Positions 8,562-17,143 of a DNA stretch of 64,000 bases are shown one piece after another. Where the stretch lies: contig CAZUGA010000014.1 in the NCBI GenBank assembly GCA_964619885.1, positions 33,182 through 97,181 on the forward strand, given 5' to 3'. Source of the stretch: CAZUGA01 sp964619885 (lineage in GTDB: Bacteria; Pseudomonadota; Gammaproteobacteria; Methylococcales; UBA1147). The notes under the pieces are model-generated. The model was not told the DNA's origin. It saw only the letters and a list, made by a program, of their open reading frames with translations, and did no database searches. Made by a program: the position numbers and the translations under genes. Each line of letters starts with the position of its first letter. The stretch's first letter is position 1.

Positions 8562-9734
8562 TCAATCGGATGCGATGCTAGATTCTATGATATCCGCCAA
8601 TCTAAAATTAAATTGAGATCGTCCCCAGGCAGCAACGCGAAGTTTTCCATTATTCGACAACACGCTACAAAGCGAGTCATCGGTCCATAAGCGCCTAATC
8701 GTAATCGCAATCTCCTGCACCGATTTTGGATCGAACAACAATGCCGCGTCGCCGACTTGCTTTGGCATCCCGTAAATTCTGGAGACCGCCGCCGGGCAGC
8801 CCACCGAGAATGCCTCCAGCGGTGGAATGTTGGTTGGGCCAAAGAACGTCGGCATGATCATAGCCCGCGCGCGTCGATATAACTCAGGCATATCCTGGTC
8901 GGGCACATACCCTAGAAAATGCACCCTATGACTCAAATCCAGCTGTTTTATCAGGTCGATCAATGCCAAATAACCATTCTTTTTGGCACCGACCAACACC
9001 AATTGAATTTCCGGCAGATCAGTAAGCCGATCAAGCGCTTTGATCAATCGTTGGTGGTTTTTATGTTGCCAAAACTGCGCCGGATAAAAAAGGTACTTGT
9101 CAGGTAATTGATAACGCTGTTCGAAACCATCAGGGCTATTCTCCTGACTCATATAATTAGGCGCAATAAAAGGCAAAACAAACACCTTATTCGGATCGAT
9201 CGCATAACTCTCCACCAATTGATCCCGACCCACCTCGGAATCTACCAACACGCCGTTCGCCCAGCGACACATTGCGCTGTAGTGCTTTTCTCGTCTCTCA
9301 TATTCGCCATTTTCAGAAACCTCGGGAAACTGAGGCTCATAGCGATGCATCAGGTCATGCACGACTTCTAACGCGGCTATCGGTGCTTGAAAACAAAGCC
9401 CATCCTGCGACGGAATGATCCATAGGTCGCAACGACATTTCAGCATAACTCTAGCTACCGGCAGAAACCAAGGGCTAATGCGCCGCCAAACGCCATCGAG
9501 CATTGCCCACTGGCGGAATACTCGCCCGATGGCCCGTCCGACAAAACCCCGCTCGATGTAAATAGTCACCAAATCGTAGGCCAAAAAATAATCGTCCCAC
9601 TGTTTTTCACTATATACAACAACGGTTGAATACAGATTGTCCGGGAGTGCAGACACCGCGTCTAGCATGGCTTGATTATACTGAAAAGTACCACCGCCCG
9701 GCGCAGCACCGAGGTACAGACCTATCCTTTTCAT
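8562..9734 (-). CDS. Glycosyltransferase family 4
   Basis: 390 aa from ATG 9734, which overlaps the stop of the methyltransferase gene upstream by 4 bp; a longer frame to 9764 is less likely. The N-terminal glycine-rich loop LGAAPGGGTFQYN and the C-terminal DKYLFYPAQFWQHKNHQRLIKAL plus FFGPTNIPPLEAFSVGCPAAVSRI identify a GT4 enzyme similar to WbdB/mannosyl-type transferases. The E-x7-type acidic position is represented by PPLEAF. Sugar donor unknown. Encoded within the co-directional run 8562-12047. Confidence 0.91.
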   Translation of the reverse strand: MKRIGLYLGAAPGGGTFQYNQAMLDAVSALPDNLYSTVVVYSEKQWDDYFLAYDLVTIYIERGFVGRAIGRVFRQWAMLDGVWRRISPWFLPVARVMLKCRCDLWIIPSQDGLCFQAPIAALEVVHDLMHRYEPQFPEVSENGEYERREKHYSAMCRWANGVLVDSEVGRDQLVESYAIDPNKVFVLPFIAPNYMSQENSPDGFEQRYQLPDKYLFYPAQFWQHKNHQRLIKALDRLTDLPEIQLVLVGAKKNGYLALIDLIKQLDLSHRVHFLGYVPDQDMPELYRRARAMIMPTFFGPTNIPPLEAFSVGCPAAVSRIYGMPKQVGDAALLFDPKSVQEIAITIRRLWTDDSLCSVLSNNGKLRVAAWGRSQFNFRLADIIESSIASD

Positions 9735-10501
9735 TCTGCCTCGACGATAAAATAAACCCCCCACGTATCAAAGCCTGGGGTCTTGCCGCTCATCCATTCA
9801 CCGGAGCCAACCAGATTGAACCCGCTGACGCTACACAGCGCTTCAACCTCCGGCTCAAACAAATAGCGCATGCGGTGGGTTTCGTTCAATTCCTCGACCT
9901 TAGATGTTGATTTTTCCTTTACAAATACCTGGTAATTAACATCGACCCTATTGTCGTTGGGGTATAGTTTTGGATCTGCTATCCGGGTTACTGCGATACG
10001 TTCGTCCTGCAACCTTTTGACCCGCACACTCGGTTTGTCGGTAATCACTGCGGGTCCATACCAACAATCGAAAATAAATAATCCACCGCTATTCAGGTGA
10101 TTTCGTGCCGTATTAAAAGTTGCTAATAGATCATCTTGAGTCGTTTGATAACTGACCACATGAAACAAGGAAAGTACAACGTCAAAACCAGCGTCTTGGC
10201 GAAAGTGACGGATGTCTTCGCAGCTAAATGACAATCTAGCTGCATGTTCAAGTGGTAGCGATTTTAATCTTTGCTCCGCACAGTCCAGCATGTCCTGGCT
10301 AAAATCTACGCCATGGATTTGGTAACCTTCTGCAGACAACATCTGCGCATGGATACCTGTACCGCAACCCAGTTCGAGCAATTTTCTCGATTCCGGTGCA
10401 AATTCACGAATCAACCCACTTATAAATTGCGCCTCAGCGGTGTAATCCTTATCTTTGTACAATAGATCGTAATAACGCGCGTAGGCGTTGAAGACAGTCA
10501 C
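9731..10501 (-). CDS. SAM-dependent methyltransferase, class I
   Basis: 256 aa starting at GTG 10501 within a GTGA overlap with the aminotransferase stop. Motif I is KLLELGCGTGIHAQMLS (residues about 39-55), followed by IHGVDFSQDML (acidic residue binding the SAM ribose) and FDVVLSLFHVVSY. The C-terminal half YQVFVKEKSTSKVEELNETHRMRYLFEPEVE is like enzymes that methylate nucleotide sugars. Coupling to the sugar aminotransferase gene upstream suggests an N- or O-methylation of the amino sugar, but this is inference. Confidence 0.88.
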   Translation of the reverse strand: MTVFNAYARYYDLLYKDKDYTAEAQFISGLIREFAPESRKLLELGCGTGIHAQMLSAEGYQIHGVDFSQDMLDCAEQRLKSLPLEHAARLSFSCEDIRHFRQDAGFDVVLSLFHVVSYQTTQDDLLATFNTARNHLNSGGLFIFDCWYGPAVITDKPSVRVKRLQDERIAVTRIADPKLYPNDNRVDVNYQVFVKEKSTSKVEELNETHRMRYLFEPEVEALCSVSGFNLVGSGEWMSGKTPGFDTWGVYFIVEAE

Positions 10502-11619
10502 TCCAAAACTTCCTCGAATGCACTTATAACTTGTTCCTGCTGAAGCGAAGTTAAACCCAAACCACTGGGTAAATAAAAACCTTTTCTGGCTATTCGCTCC
10601 GCAACGGGATAAGACTCACCCTCGAACAACCCCATTTTTCGAAATACCGGTTGTTCATGCATCGGCCAGAAAAAAGGCCGAGTCCCTATTTTTCTTTCGG
10701 CAAGAAGCCCCATCAGTGCAGACGCATCACGTCTATCTAAATCCGGCAATACAACGCCAAACACCCAATATATGTTTTCCGCGTGCTCTGTACGGTCAAG
10801 CGGTATTTGGCAATTTGCATTGCACAAACGTTTTGCATAGTAGCTACCCATTCGCCGTTTTTGACTTATAAATTCATCAAGTTTTTCGAGCTGCGCCAAA
10901 CCAATGGCCGCCTGCAGGTTACTCATCCTGAAATTCCAGCCCAACTCTTCGTGGACAAAACGTTTCGCAGGTTGAAAGCACAGATTCCTAAGGCTACGGC
11001 AACGATCAGCCAAAGCTTCATCATCGGTAACAATCATACCGCCTTCGCCGGTGGTAATATGTTTATTTGGGTAGAAGCTGAATGTGCTTAAATCCCCAAA
11101 ACTTCCGCACGGCTTGGAGTCGTAGAACTGGCCGTGCATTTGAGCGGCGTCTTCAATCAATCGTAATCCGTATTTCGACGTTATCTCCAATAGCTGCGCC
11201 ATTGCGGCCGGCAAACCATAGATATGTACGGCCATAATCGCCTTGGTTTTTGCACTAATCTTGGCTTCGATTTGGCCCACATCCATATTCCATGTATCGG
11301 GTTCGCAATCTACCAAAACGGGCTTTGCCCCGGCACGCACCACAGCCGCCGCACAGGAGATAATGGTAAAGGTGGGCATGATCACTTCATCACCCGGACC
11401 GATATCCAGCGCTGCAATTGCCGCTTCAAGTGCCGCGCTGCCGTTGGTCGCTGCGATACCGAACCTGCGCCCCACTTTCGCCGCGAATTGATGTTCGAAC
11501 TGGCTAACAAACGGCCCTTCAGAAGAGATCCATCCAGTATCAATACACTCTTTCAAATACCGCGCTTCGTTACCGCAAAGCTTCGGCTCGTTTACCGGAA
11601 CAAATTCAGACACGCTCAA
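10498..11619 (-). CDS. DegT/DnrJ/EryC1/StrS family PLP-dependent sugar aminotransferase
   Basis: 373 aa. Converts a nucleotide-linked keto-sugar to an amino sugar using glutamate as donor. GSAALEAAIAALDIGPGDEV marks the phosphate-binding region, LIEDAAQMHG the PLP-ring aspartate, and FSFYPNKHITTGEGGMIVT carries the Schiff-base lysine. Start is TTG 11619, overlapping the cupin gene stop (TTGA); a GTG two codons later is possible. Closest functional types are perosamine synthase or similar C4-aminotransferases; I cannot choose among them. Part of a coupled cupin-aminotransferase-methyltransferase-glycosyltransferase set. Confidence 0.92.
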   Translation of the reverse strand: MSVSEFVPVNEPKLCGNEARYLKECIDTGWISSEGPFVSQFEHQFAAKVGRRFGIAATNGSAALEAAIAALDIGPGDEVIMPTFTIISCAAAVVRAGAKPVLVDCEPDTWNMDVGQIEAKISAKTKAIMAVHIYGLPAAMAQLLEITSKYGLRLIEDAAQMHGQFYDSKPCGSFGDLSTFSFYPNKHITTGEGGMIVTDDEALADRCRSLRNLCFQPAKRFVHEELGWNFRMSNLQAAIGLAQLEKLDEFISQKRRMGSYYAKRLCNANCQIPLDRTEHAENIYWVFGVVLPDLDRRDASALMGLLAERKIGTRPFFWPMHEQPVFRKMGLFEGESYPVAERIARKGFYLPSGLGLTSLQQEQVISAFEEVLE

Positions 11620-12047
11620 TTTTTCACTACGGCTTGTAATGCAGATATTCCACTAAACCTTGTTTTGTCTTTATCCCCGGCATACGGGCCTTGCTTGACT
11701 TCAATCATGTCGATCTCTTCCAATACTTCAAACCCGTGCCCCCCGGTTGCCAGCAAAATGACGTCACCACTTGCCAAAACGCGGCTTTCCAAATAGTTTT
11801 GCGCGTCGTCGTAGAAATCGACTCTAAGTTTGCCGCGCCGCAAAAACAGCACTTCCTGCGTATAGTGGACTTCGCGTGCTACCGGATTGTGCACATGCGG
11901 TTGAATGATTTTCCCCTGAGGATGCCGCATATGCGCCAATTGCTGGGACAGTTCATCGGGGGTGAAAAACTGAATACCTGATTCGGCATAGTCACCCCTG
12001 ATAATGATTGCAAGGAGGGCCCCGTTAAATTCGATGTGCTCTAGCAT
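11616..12047 (-). CDS. Cupin-fold protein of a polysaccharide locus
   Basis: 143 aa, ATG at 12047. The segment PHVHNPVAREVHYTQEVLFLRRGKLRVDFYDD is a cupin motif 1 with two histidines in HVH and a later His and Glu, and GDVILLATGGHGFEVLEE is motif 2 with a further His; together they can form a metal site. Such small cupins in glycan loci are often annotated as WbuC-like or sugar-isomerase-like, with unclear activity. First gene of a tight co-directional group whose stop overlaps the aminotransferase start by 4 bp. Confidence 0.8.
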   Translation of the reverse strand: MLEHIEFNGALLAIIIRGDYAESGIQFFTPDELSQQLAHMRHPQGKIIQPHVHNPVAREVHYTQEVLFLRRGKLRVDFYDDAQNYLESRVLASGDVILLATGGHGFEVLEEIDMIEVKQGPYAGDKDKTRFSGISALQAVVKN

Positions 12048-12161
12048 GCGGTTTAACGTGTTTTAGAACAAAATTGGACGACGGTGGGTTGCAAAAACTG
12101 AATATTTTGACACATCCCATATTTGGGCAAAAATTATAGAGTCGCAGCAAAATATCTGCAC

Positions 12162-13088
12162 CTAATCAGGAACCGGACCCACGGCATTCTTTAGCGGTTG
12201 GGCCAGACGCTTCAACTTGTTTAAAATTCGCGGTCCCAGGCTCACCCGTATCGATCTAAAAAAGCTTTCCAGCGCCATAACTGCTTTTTGATCTTCAGTC
12301 ACTTCGCATGACCCTATGCATACCGGCTCGGCACTCAAATCAACCTGATAAACATTGGATTCGATGCTGTGCGTACCACTGTTATCATCACCGATATTTT
12401 GTACTAAAGATTTCCCGGGATAAAGCGTAAGCTTATCTCTCAGCAGCGCTGAAGCATACCAACGAATTGCCCACGAGTCATTTTTTCCTGCGATTTGCGC
12501 TTTTAGCATATCGCTGTATTTGAACGTACCATGAAAATCAAACCGGTCGATCAAATTTGCGCGTTCAAGCTCGTTTAATAATAAGCTTCCGTCGTATTCG
12601 AATAGACCCCACCCTCGCGTCCAGGTGGCCCACCCCCAACAATCGGCGCCGCGTAAAAAAAATGACTCCGGCAAAGTTGTTGTCACAGGGTAGCTATAAC
12701 CATGAATGCTGATCACCCGCTCGTCATGCTGATAATAATCCAAAGCGTCGTTCATATAATTAAGGAAGTAGGGCGAGGTCACAAGATCATCTTCCAAAAT
12801 AATGGCTTTGCCGTATTCATCGAGAACCTCTGTAACCCCACTGGTAATCGACTTGGCCAGACCCAAGTTTTTATCTCTTAGGATGAGGCGAACCGATTTA
12901 AAACCGTCCAAACCGCCAATATAGCGACGAACTTCCGCAACACCGTCATCCCCCAAGTCCTTGGAACCATCAGAGTAAATGATTAGATCACTCAAGACCG
13001 CCTGTGGATTAGTTAAAAGTGCGTTTACCGTGTTCCGGGTATGCCATAATCGATTGTAGACAAACAGAACTATTGGCGCGTACCGCAT
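12162..13088 (-). CDS. GT-A type glycosyltransferase, paralogue of the one at 4679-5650
   Basis: 308 aa with ATG at 13088. The order of motifs mirrors the 4679-5650 gene: N-terminal FVYNRLWHTRNTVNALL, then NLGLAKSITSGVTEVLDEYG, the acidic IILEDDLVTSPYFLNYM, then YYQHDERVI and DCWGWATWTRGWGLF. The EDD triplet is the expected metal-binding site. It is separated by 114 bp from the cupin gene, so it may be a separate transcription unit. It probably adds a sugar related to that added by its paralogue. Donor unknown. Confidence 0.85.
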   Translation of the reverse strand: MRYAPIVLFVYNRLWHTRNTVNALLTNPQAVLSDLIIYSDGSKDLGDDGVAEVRRYIGGLDGFKSVRLILRDKNLGLAKSITSGVTEVLDEYGKAIILEDDLVTSPYFLNYMNDALDYYQHDERVISIHGYSYPVTTTLPESFFLRGADCWGWATWTRGWGLFEYDGSLLLNELERANLIDRFDFHGTFKYSDMLKAQIAGKNDSWAIRWYASALLRDKLTLYPGKSLVQNIGDDNSGTHSIESNVYQVDLSAEPVCIGSCEVTEDQKAVMALESFFRSIRVSLGPRILNKLKRLAQPLKNAVGPVPD

Positions 13089-13402
13089 AGAAATGCCTCC
13101 CTATCGTCTCCACCGCTTTTCTCTGTATAAAATCTCGAAGACATATCGTAATATTGCAGCAATTTTGCCCAACTAATCCGGCTTCCAATAATTTTACGCG
13201 CCAATTGCAAACATTAACTAAATTCCGATCATTGAATTGGGACCCCCATCCAACAACGCTCATCGAGGAGCATAGGCGCTCCGGCGACACACCCTAAAAC
13301 ACGCAAGAATAATTCAACATCAATTGATGACGGTGGCCTGATTATTAGATCACTATTCCAACCAAAAAACACCGCATCTTGACACCGAGGTAATACAATT
13401 CA
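13089..13402. other. Gene-free stretch between divergent glycosyltransferase genes
   Basis: 314 bp between the minus-strand gene at 12162-13088 and the plus-strand gene starting at 13403. It must hold the promoters for both. A TTGACA at 13379-13384 has no properly spaced -10 box before the start codon, so I do not call it. The only open frame here (minus, to 13290) has no family resemblance. No ops/JUMPstart element was recognised. Confidence 0.5.
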
Positions 13403-14365
13403 ATGAAGATATCCATAATCACGCCTTGTTACAATGCCGAAGGATTGATCGAAGAAACTATGCGGTCAGTCATCTATAATACCGCGATTGTAAATCAGCG
13501 TGCAGAGATAGAGTACATCATTTGCGATGGCGGTTCGCCGGATAACACACTGAAAATTATCAATGCGGTAAAAAGTGAATCCCAATGCAATATTCAGGTT
13601 ATTTCAGAACCCGACAACAGTATGTACGAAGCACTTGGAAAAGGCCTCGGAATGGCTACTGGCGATATATGCGCCTACATAAATGCGGGGGATTTTTACG
13701 CATCGCACGCCTTTGATATCGTATTGGATATATTCGAAAATTTCGACGTAGAATGGCTGACTGGCATGAGCATCATATATAACGACAGATCCGAGATCAT
13801 TTCTGCCAATTTACCCTTTGCATATAGATCCAGACTTTTGGACTGCGGTATGTATGGCAGGAAATTGCCCTACGTGATGCAAGAAGGGACTTTTTGGACC
13901 AGTCGATTAACCCGACTTATCGACCAGCGTAAACTTGCTACTTTTAAGCTGGCAGGAGACTACCATTTGTGGAATCTGTTTTCCCAACACAGCAAACTTG
14001 ACATCGTCAAAGCACATTTAGGTGGGTTTAAGTTTCACGATGACCAGCTTTCTGAAGAAAAAGACGCATACCAGGCAGAAGTTAACCATATAATCACACC
14101 CGCTCGCATATCCGACCACATCGTTGCATGGTTTGACGCATCGGTATGGGAAAAGTCGGACGCGTTGAAAATGTTCTATAACCCGGACATCTATTTCTAT
14201 GAACATGGGCAAAAGAGATATATGAATGCCCGCGCGATGCCATCTTTTAAAAATTATACCTTCCCAACCCGGGTATTAATTCGACTAATCGACCGGGCAT
14301 TCGGCAAAAAACTAGGCCCAAAAGTACGCAGATATTTGGGGCAATGCCGCCGACTAGTGAATTGA
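13403..14365 (+). CDS. Glycosyltransferase family 2
   Basis: 320 aa, ATG at 13403. N-terminal ISIITPCYNAEGLIEETMRSV and IICDGGSPDNTLKII give the nucleotide-binding aspartates of a GT-A inverting enzyme; ICAYINAGDFY holds the position of the DxD motif, here as NAGD rather than the usual NSDD. It is similar to WcaA/WcaE-like transferases of capsule and colanic acid loci. It stands on the opposite strand to its neighbours, so the locus has been rearranged or assembled from parts. Sugar donor unknown. Confidence 0.9.
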   Translation: MKISIITPCYNAEGLIEETMRSVIYNTAIVNQRAEIEYIICDGGSPDNTLKIINAVKSESQCNIQVISEPDNSMYEALGKGLGMATGDICAYINAGDFYASHAFDIVLDIFENFDVEWLTGMSIIYNDRSEIISANLPFAYRSRLLDCGMYGRKLPYVMQEGTFWTSRLTRLIDQRKLATFKLAGDYHLWNLFSQHSKLDIVKAHLGGFKFHDDQLSEEKDAYQAEVNHIITPARISDHIVAWFDASVWEKSDALKMFYNPDIYFYEHGQKRYMNARAMPSFKNYTFPTRVLIRLIDRAFGKKLGPKVRRYLGQCRRLVN

Positions 14366-14473
14366 CGTCTAATCCAAGGCGCACATCATACCAACCCTGA
14401 TTTAAACGCCATGGCATACCGGTTCGAAATCAACTAAATCTAATTCGTCTAAAGCGTAGCGACAGAAATCCGG

Positions 14474-15352
14474 CTATACAGCTGTAAACCGCTGCTTGGA
14501 TCCAACCCACCGCCCTTCGTCATACATGAGAATATCGTAGGCAGCATCGGCATAAATATCAGGAATTAGGCGTCTCATTAGATTTTCGAAAGGCGTATAT
14601 CGCAGCAACAAATTCCGATTCAAAATCTGTACAAGGCGCAGTGCTTTGTAATTCGACAGGGTTTTATTTTCGCAAGAGCGTTTCATTCGCCCAAGGATAT
14701 CAGTCATCTCTGAGATGCATTCGTCTCGGTGGAGCTTCGCTCTATTTTTCGAATGCGCCCTATAGCCCCCCCATACGCAATCCACCGCATAAAGTTTGTT
14801 ACGTAAAAAAAACCGTGACCACAATTCACCATCGACCATGTACCGGTAATCTCGGCTAATATAGCCACCGGCTGATTGCCAGAGTTCTCGGCGCCAGAAT
14901 ACCGACTCCTGCTGAACCCATCGATAATTTCCCAACAAATAATCGTATATATTTTTCGGAATCCGGGCAGCATGGGTCATCACACCTTTGTCATTCCACC
15001 ACGAATTAAAACCGACCGTCCAGTGGATCTCGGGGCGCGATTGATATATTTCAGACACGGTTTCAAACGTCCAAGGCAAATATTTATCATCACTGTTCAG
15101 CCATGACATGATTTCACCTGACGTGTGAGCGAAGCCTTTATTTAACGCATCAGCATGCCCTTGATCTTTTTCACTGATCCAGTAGTGCAAATATTTAGCG
15201 TATTTCTTGATTATCGCTAACGACCCGTCCGTACTTCCACCATCGATTATGACATACTCTAAATTGGCGTAATTTTGATCCAAAACCGATTGAATACATT
15301 CTTCCAAATAAGCAGCTTGATTGAAAGAGGGTGTCACTACTGATATTTTCAT
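14474..15352 (-). CDS. Glycosyltransferase family 2
   Basis: 292 aa, ATG at 15352. Standard GT2 motifs: ISVVTPSFNQAAYLEECIQSV, VIIDGGSTDGSLAII, and IMSWLNSDDKYLPW, which holds the canonical NSDD metal site. The C-terminal part QQESVFWRRELWQSAGG is the acceptor side and contains a conserved Glu/Asp-rich region. It is convergent with the gene at 13403-14365 and divergent from the gene at 15602. Likely adds a sugar on the cytoplasmic face. No membrane helices. Confidence 0.92.
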   Translation of the reverse strand: MKISVVTPSFNQAAYLEECIQSVLDQNYANLEYVIIDGGSTDGSLAIIKKYAKYLHYWISEKDQGHADALNKGFAHTSGEIMSWLNSDDKYLPWTFETVSEIYQSRPEIHWTVGFNSWWNDKGVMTHAARIPKNIYDYLLGNYRWVQQESVFWRRELWQSAGGYISRDYRYMVDGELWSRFFLRNKLYAVDCVWGGYRAHSKNRAKLHRDECISEMTDILGRMKRSCENKTLSNYKALRLVQILNRNLLLRYTPFENLMRRLIPDIYADAAYDILMYDEGRWVGSKQRFTAV

Positions 15353-15601
15353 GGCCTAGAAAGATTGATAGGACTCGCTCTTAAGAAATTGTCAGAATAG
15401 AAGTAGACTTGAGAATTTTGCTGTCGACATGCATTGGTACCAGGCAAATTCATAGCATGGCAGATCTCATAAATTGTCTCTATAAATTATAAATGCCGCT
15501 ATCAACATGTCCGCTTATAGCCTATTTTTAACTTTTACAAATCAAACCCCGTTCAATCGATAAAATAGTACAGTCAAAAATAACTGTGTGGCTATTCCAA
15601 C

Positions 15602-16849
15602 ATGAAAATCGCTGTAATCGACACCCATACCTCAGGTCATCATTTCATATACACCGCGCATTTCTGTAAAGTCCTGCTGGAACTAGGACATGAGGTCCAT
15701 GCATTCTACCCTGACACTAGGTCGCTTTCGACATGGGTATCGGCTAACTGTCCTCAAAGGGAGGCAAGCTTCACCGCGATTGAACAGAATGACATTGATT
15801 TTCGGAGCAACCGGTTCAAAAGTTACATTTCGCTCGTCAAACCCGTGTTCAAATGGGCAAGACTTCTGCGAACGCTAAAACGTGAAAATATTCAGCCAGA
15901 TCTATTATTTTTTGCCTATCTAGATTCGTTTATATTTCTAAAATTCGGTAATTTTTTAATTGATTTGATTTGCCCGTTCAATTGGTCAGGTTTATATATC
16001 ATGGCAAGTCAACGCAGACTGCCACTAGCATCCAGACCTTTGCATTCCAGAGACGAAACTTTTAGAAGCAAACGCTGTAACTTTGCCGCTGTACTGGACG
16101 AAGGCATATCCGCAGATTTAGCCGCTGATTGTAAAATCCCAGTGATCCGATTTCCAGATTTTGCCGATGCGACTCACCCGGATATGGACTTTATTGCAAT
16201 TCAGGATATTAAAGTAAAAGCAAAACAGCGTCATGTCATAGGGATTGTCGGCACACTCGCGGCACGAAAAGGTATGATCACGTTATTGCACGCCTCAGAG
16301 AAACTGGTTAATTCGAATCTATTCTTTGTATTCGCTGGACCCTTGTCCGAACAAACGTTTACCGCCGCGGAAATGAACTACATTACTGAGCTACAAGAAA
16401 AATCCCCGGAAAATTGCTATTTCTACTTTAATCCAATTTTAAACGAATCCGAATTTAACGCGCTAATTTACGCGTGTGATGTCATTTTCCTGGGCTATAC
16501 CGAATTTTTCGGGAGCAGTAACTTATTGACCAAAGCGGCAATTTTCAAAAAAATAGTACTAGCGTCAGAAGATTATTGCATAGGTGAACGTGTTGAAAGA
16601 TACCAGCTCGGGGAAGTATTTGACCCAGACGATTTAGACCAGTGCATCACAAAACTATTGCACCTTGCCAAAAAAGACTACTACCAACGGGTTCATTCCA
16701 ACGCCCTATTCCAGCAACTTGAACAAGATCATAACCTAGCGAAATTGCCAGAAATTTTTGAAATATTGCTAAACAATATCCAACCGGTTAAACGTATTGG
16801 GCAGCACTTTGAACTGTCCAAAAACATCAAAAGCTATCTCGGTTTATAA
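15602..16849 (+). CDS. Glycosyltransferase, GT4-like
   Basis: 415 aa, ATG at 15602. N-terminal IAVIDTHTSGHHFIYTAHFCKVLLELGHEV resembles the acceptor domain of GT-B enzymes with a glycine/His loop. C-terminal HVIGIVGTLAARKGMITLLHAS and ACDVIFLGYTEFFGSSNLLTKAAIFKKIVLAS match the nucleotide-sugar domain, though the GT4 E-x7-E pattern is degenerate (FGSSNLLTKA). It may be a divergent or specialised transferase. It is plus strand, 294 bp before the carbamoyltransferase gene. Confidence 0.78.
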   Translation: MKIAVIDTHTSGHHFIYTAHFCKVLLELGHEVHAFYPDTRSLSTWVSANCPQREASFTAIEQNDIDFRSNRFKSYISLVKPVFKWARLLRTLKRENIQPDLLFFAYLDSFIFLKFGNFLIDLICPFNWSGLYIMASQRRLPLASRPLHSRDETFRSKRCNFAAVLDEGISADLAADCKIPVIRFPDFADATHPDMDFIAIQDIKVKAKQRHVIGIVGTLAARKGMITLLHASEKLVNSNLFFVFAGPLSEQTFTAAEMNYITELQEKSPENCYFYFNPILNESEFNALIYACDVIFLGYTEFFGSSNLLTKAAIFKKIVLASEDYCIGERVERYQLGEVFDPDDLDQCITKLLHLAKKDYYQRVHSNALFQQLEQDHNLAKLPEIFEILLNNIQPVKRIGQHFELSKNIKSYLGL

Positions 16850-16890
16850 TTGATTCTTTGCAAACCAGTCGACCCTTCACCTCTGACCGA

Positions 16891-16935
16891 CCGTATCCCA
16901 CATTTGCCATGTGGTTTAAACACAAGTGGGTACGG
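16891..16935 (+). promoter_or_regulatory. Two mutually exclusive hairpins upstream of the carbamoyltransferase gene
   Basis: In the 294-bp gap, arm 16891-16901 pairs with 16926-16935 (CCGTA-CCCAC against GTGGGTACGG, with one bulged T), while the segment CCACAT inside the left arm can instead pair with ATGTGG at 16910-16915. The two foldings share bases and cannot coexist. This is an attenuator-like layout, but no U-tract follows either hairpin, so termination is not supported. Apart from this I see no gene in 16850-17143. Confidence 0.35.
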
Positions 16936-17143
16936 GCGTGGCTCGAAAAAACGAATTGGCCCGCAAGTACAAACAAACTTCGATCTCGCATCAAAATAAT
17001 GTACTATTAACGGTTGAGTATAGAGAATTAACTATTTCGTCACAAAATCGCTAAAACCATACCCTTTTCAATGCCTATTGATCACCGATTTGGCGCATTC
17101 GCTTTTGCCCGTTAAAACTGCATCCAAAACCAAACTGACATAG

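Noticed and set aside
13009..13290. Minus-strand frame in the gap before the 13403 gene
   Set aside because: Runs into the start of the 12162 gene and has composition unlike real genes of the locus.
14400..14460. GGTTCGAAATC resembling a tRNA T-arm
   Set aside because: The surrounding bases do not fold into a cloverleaf.
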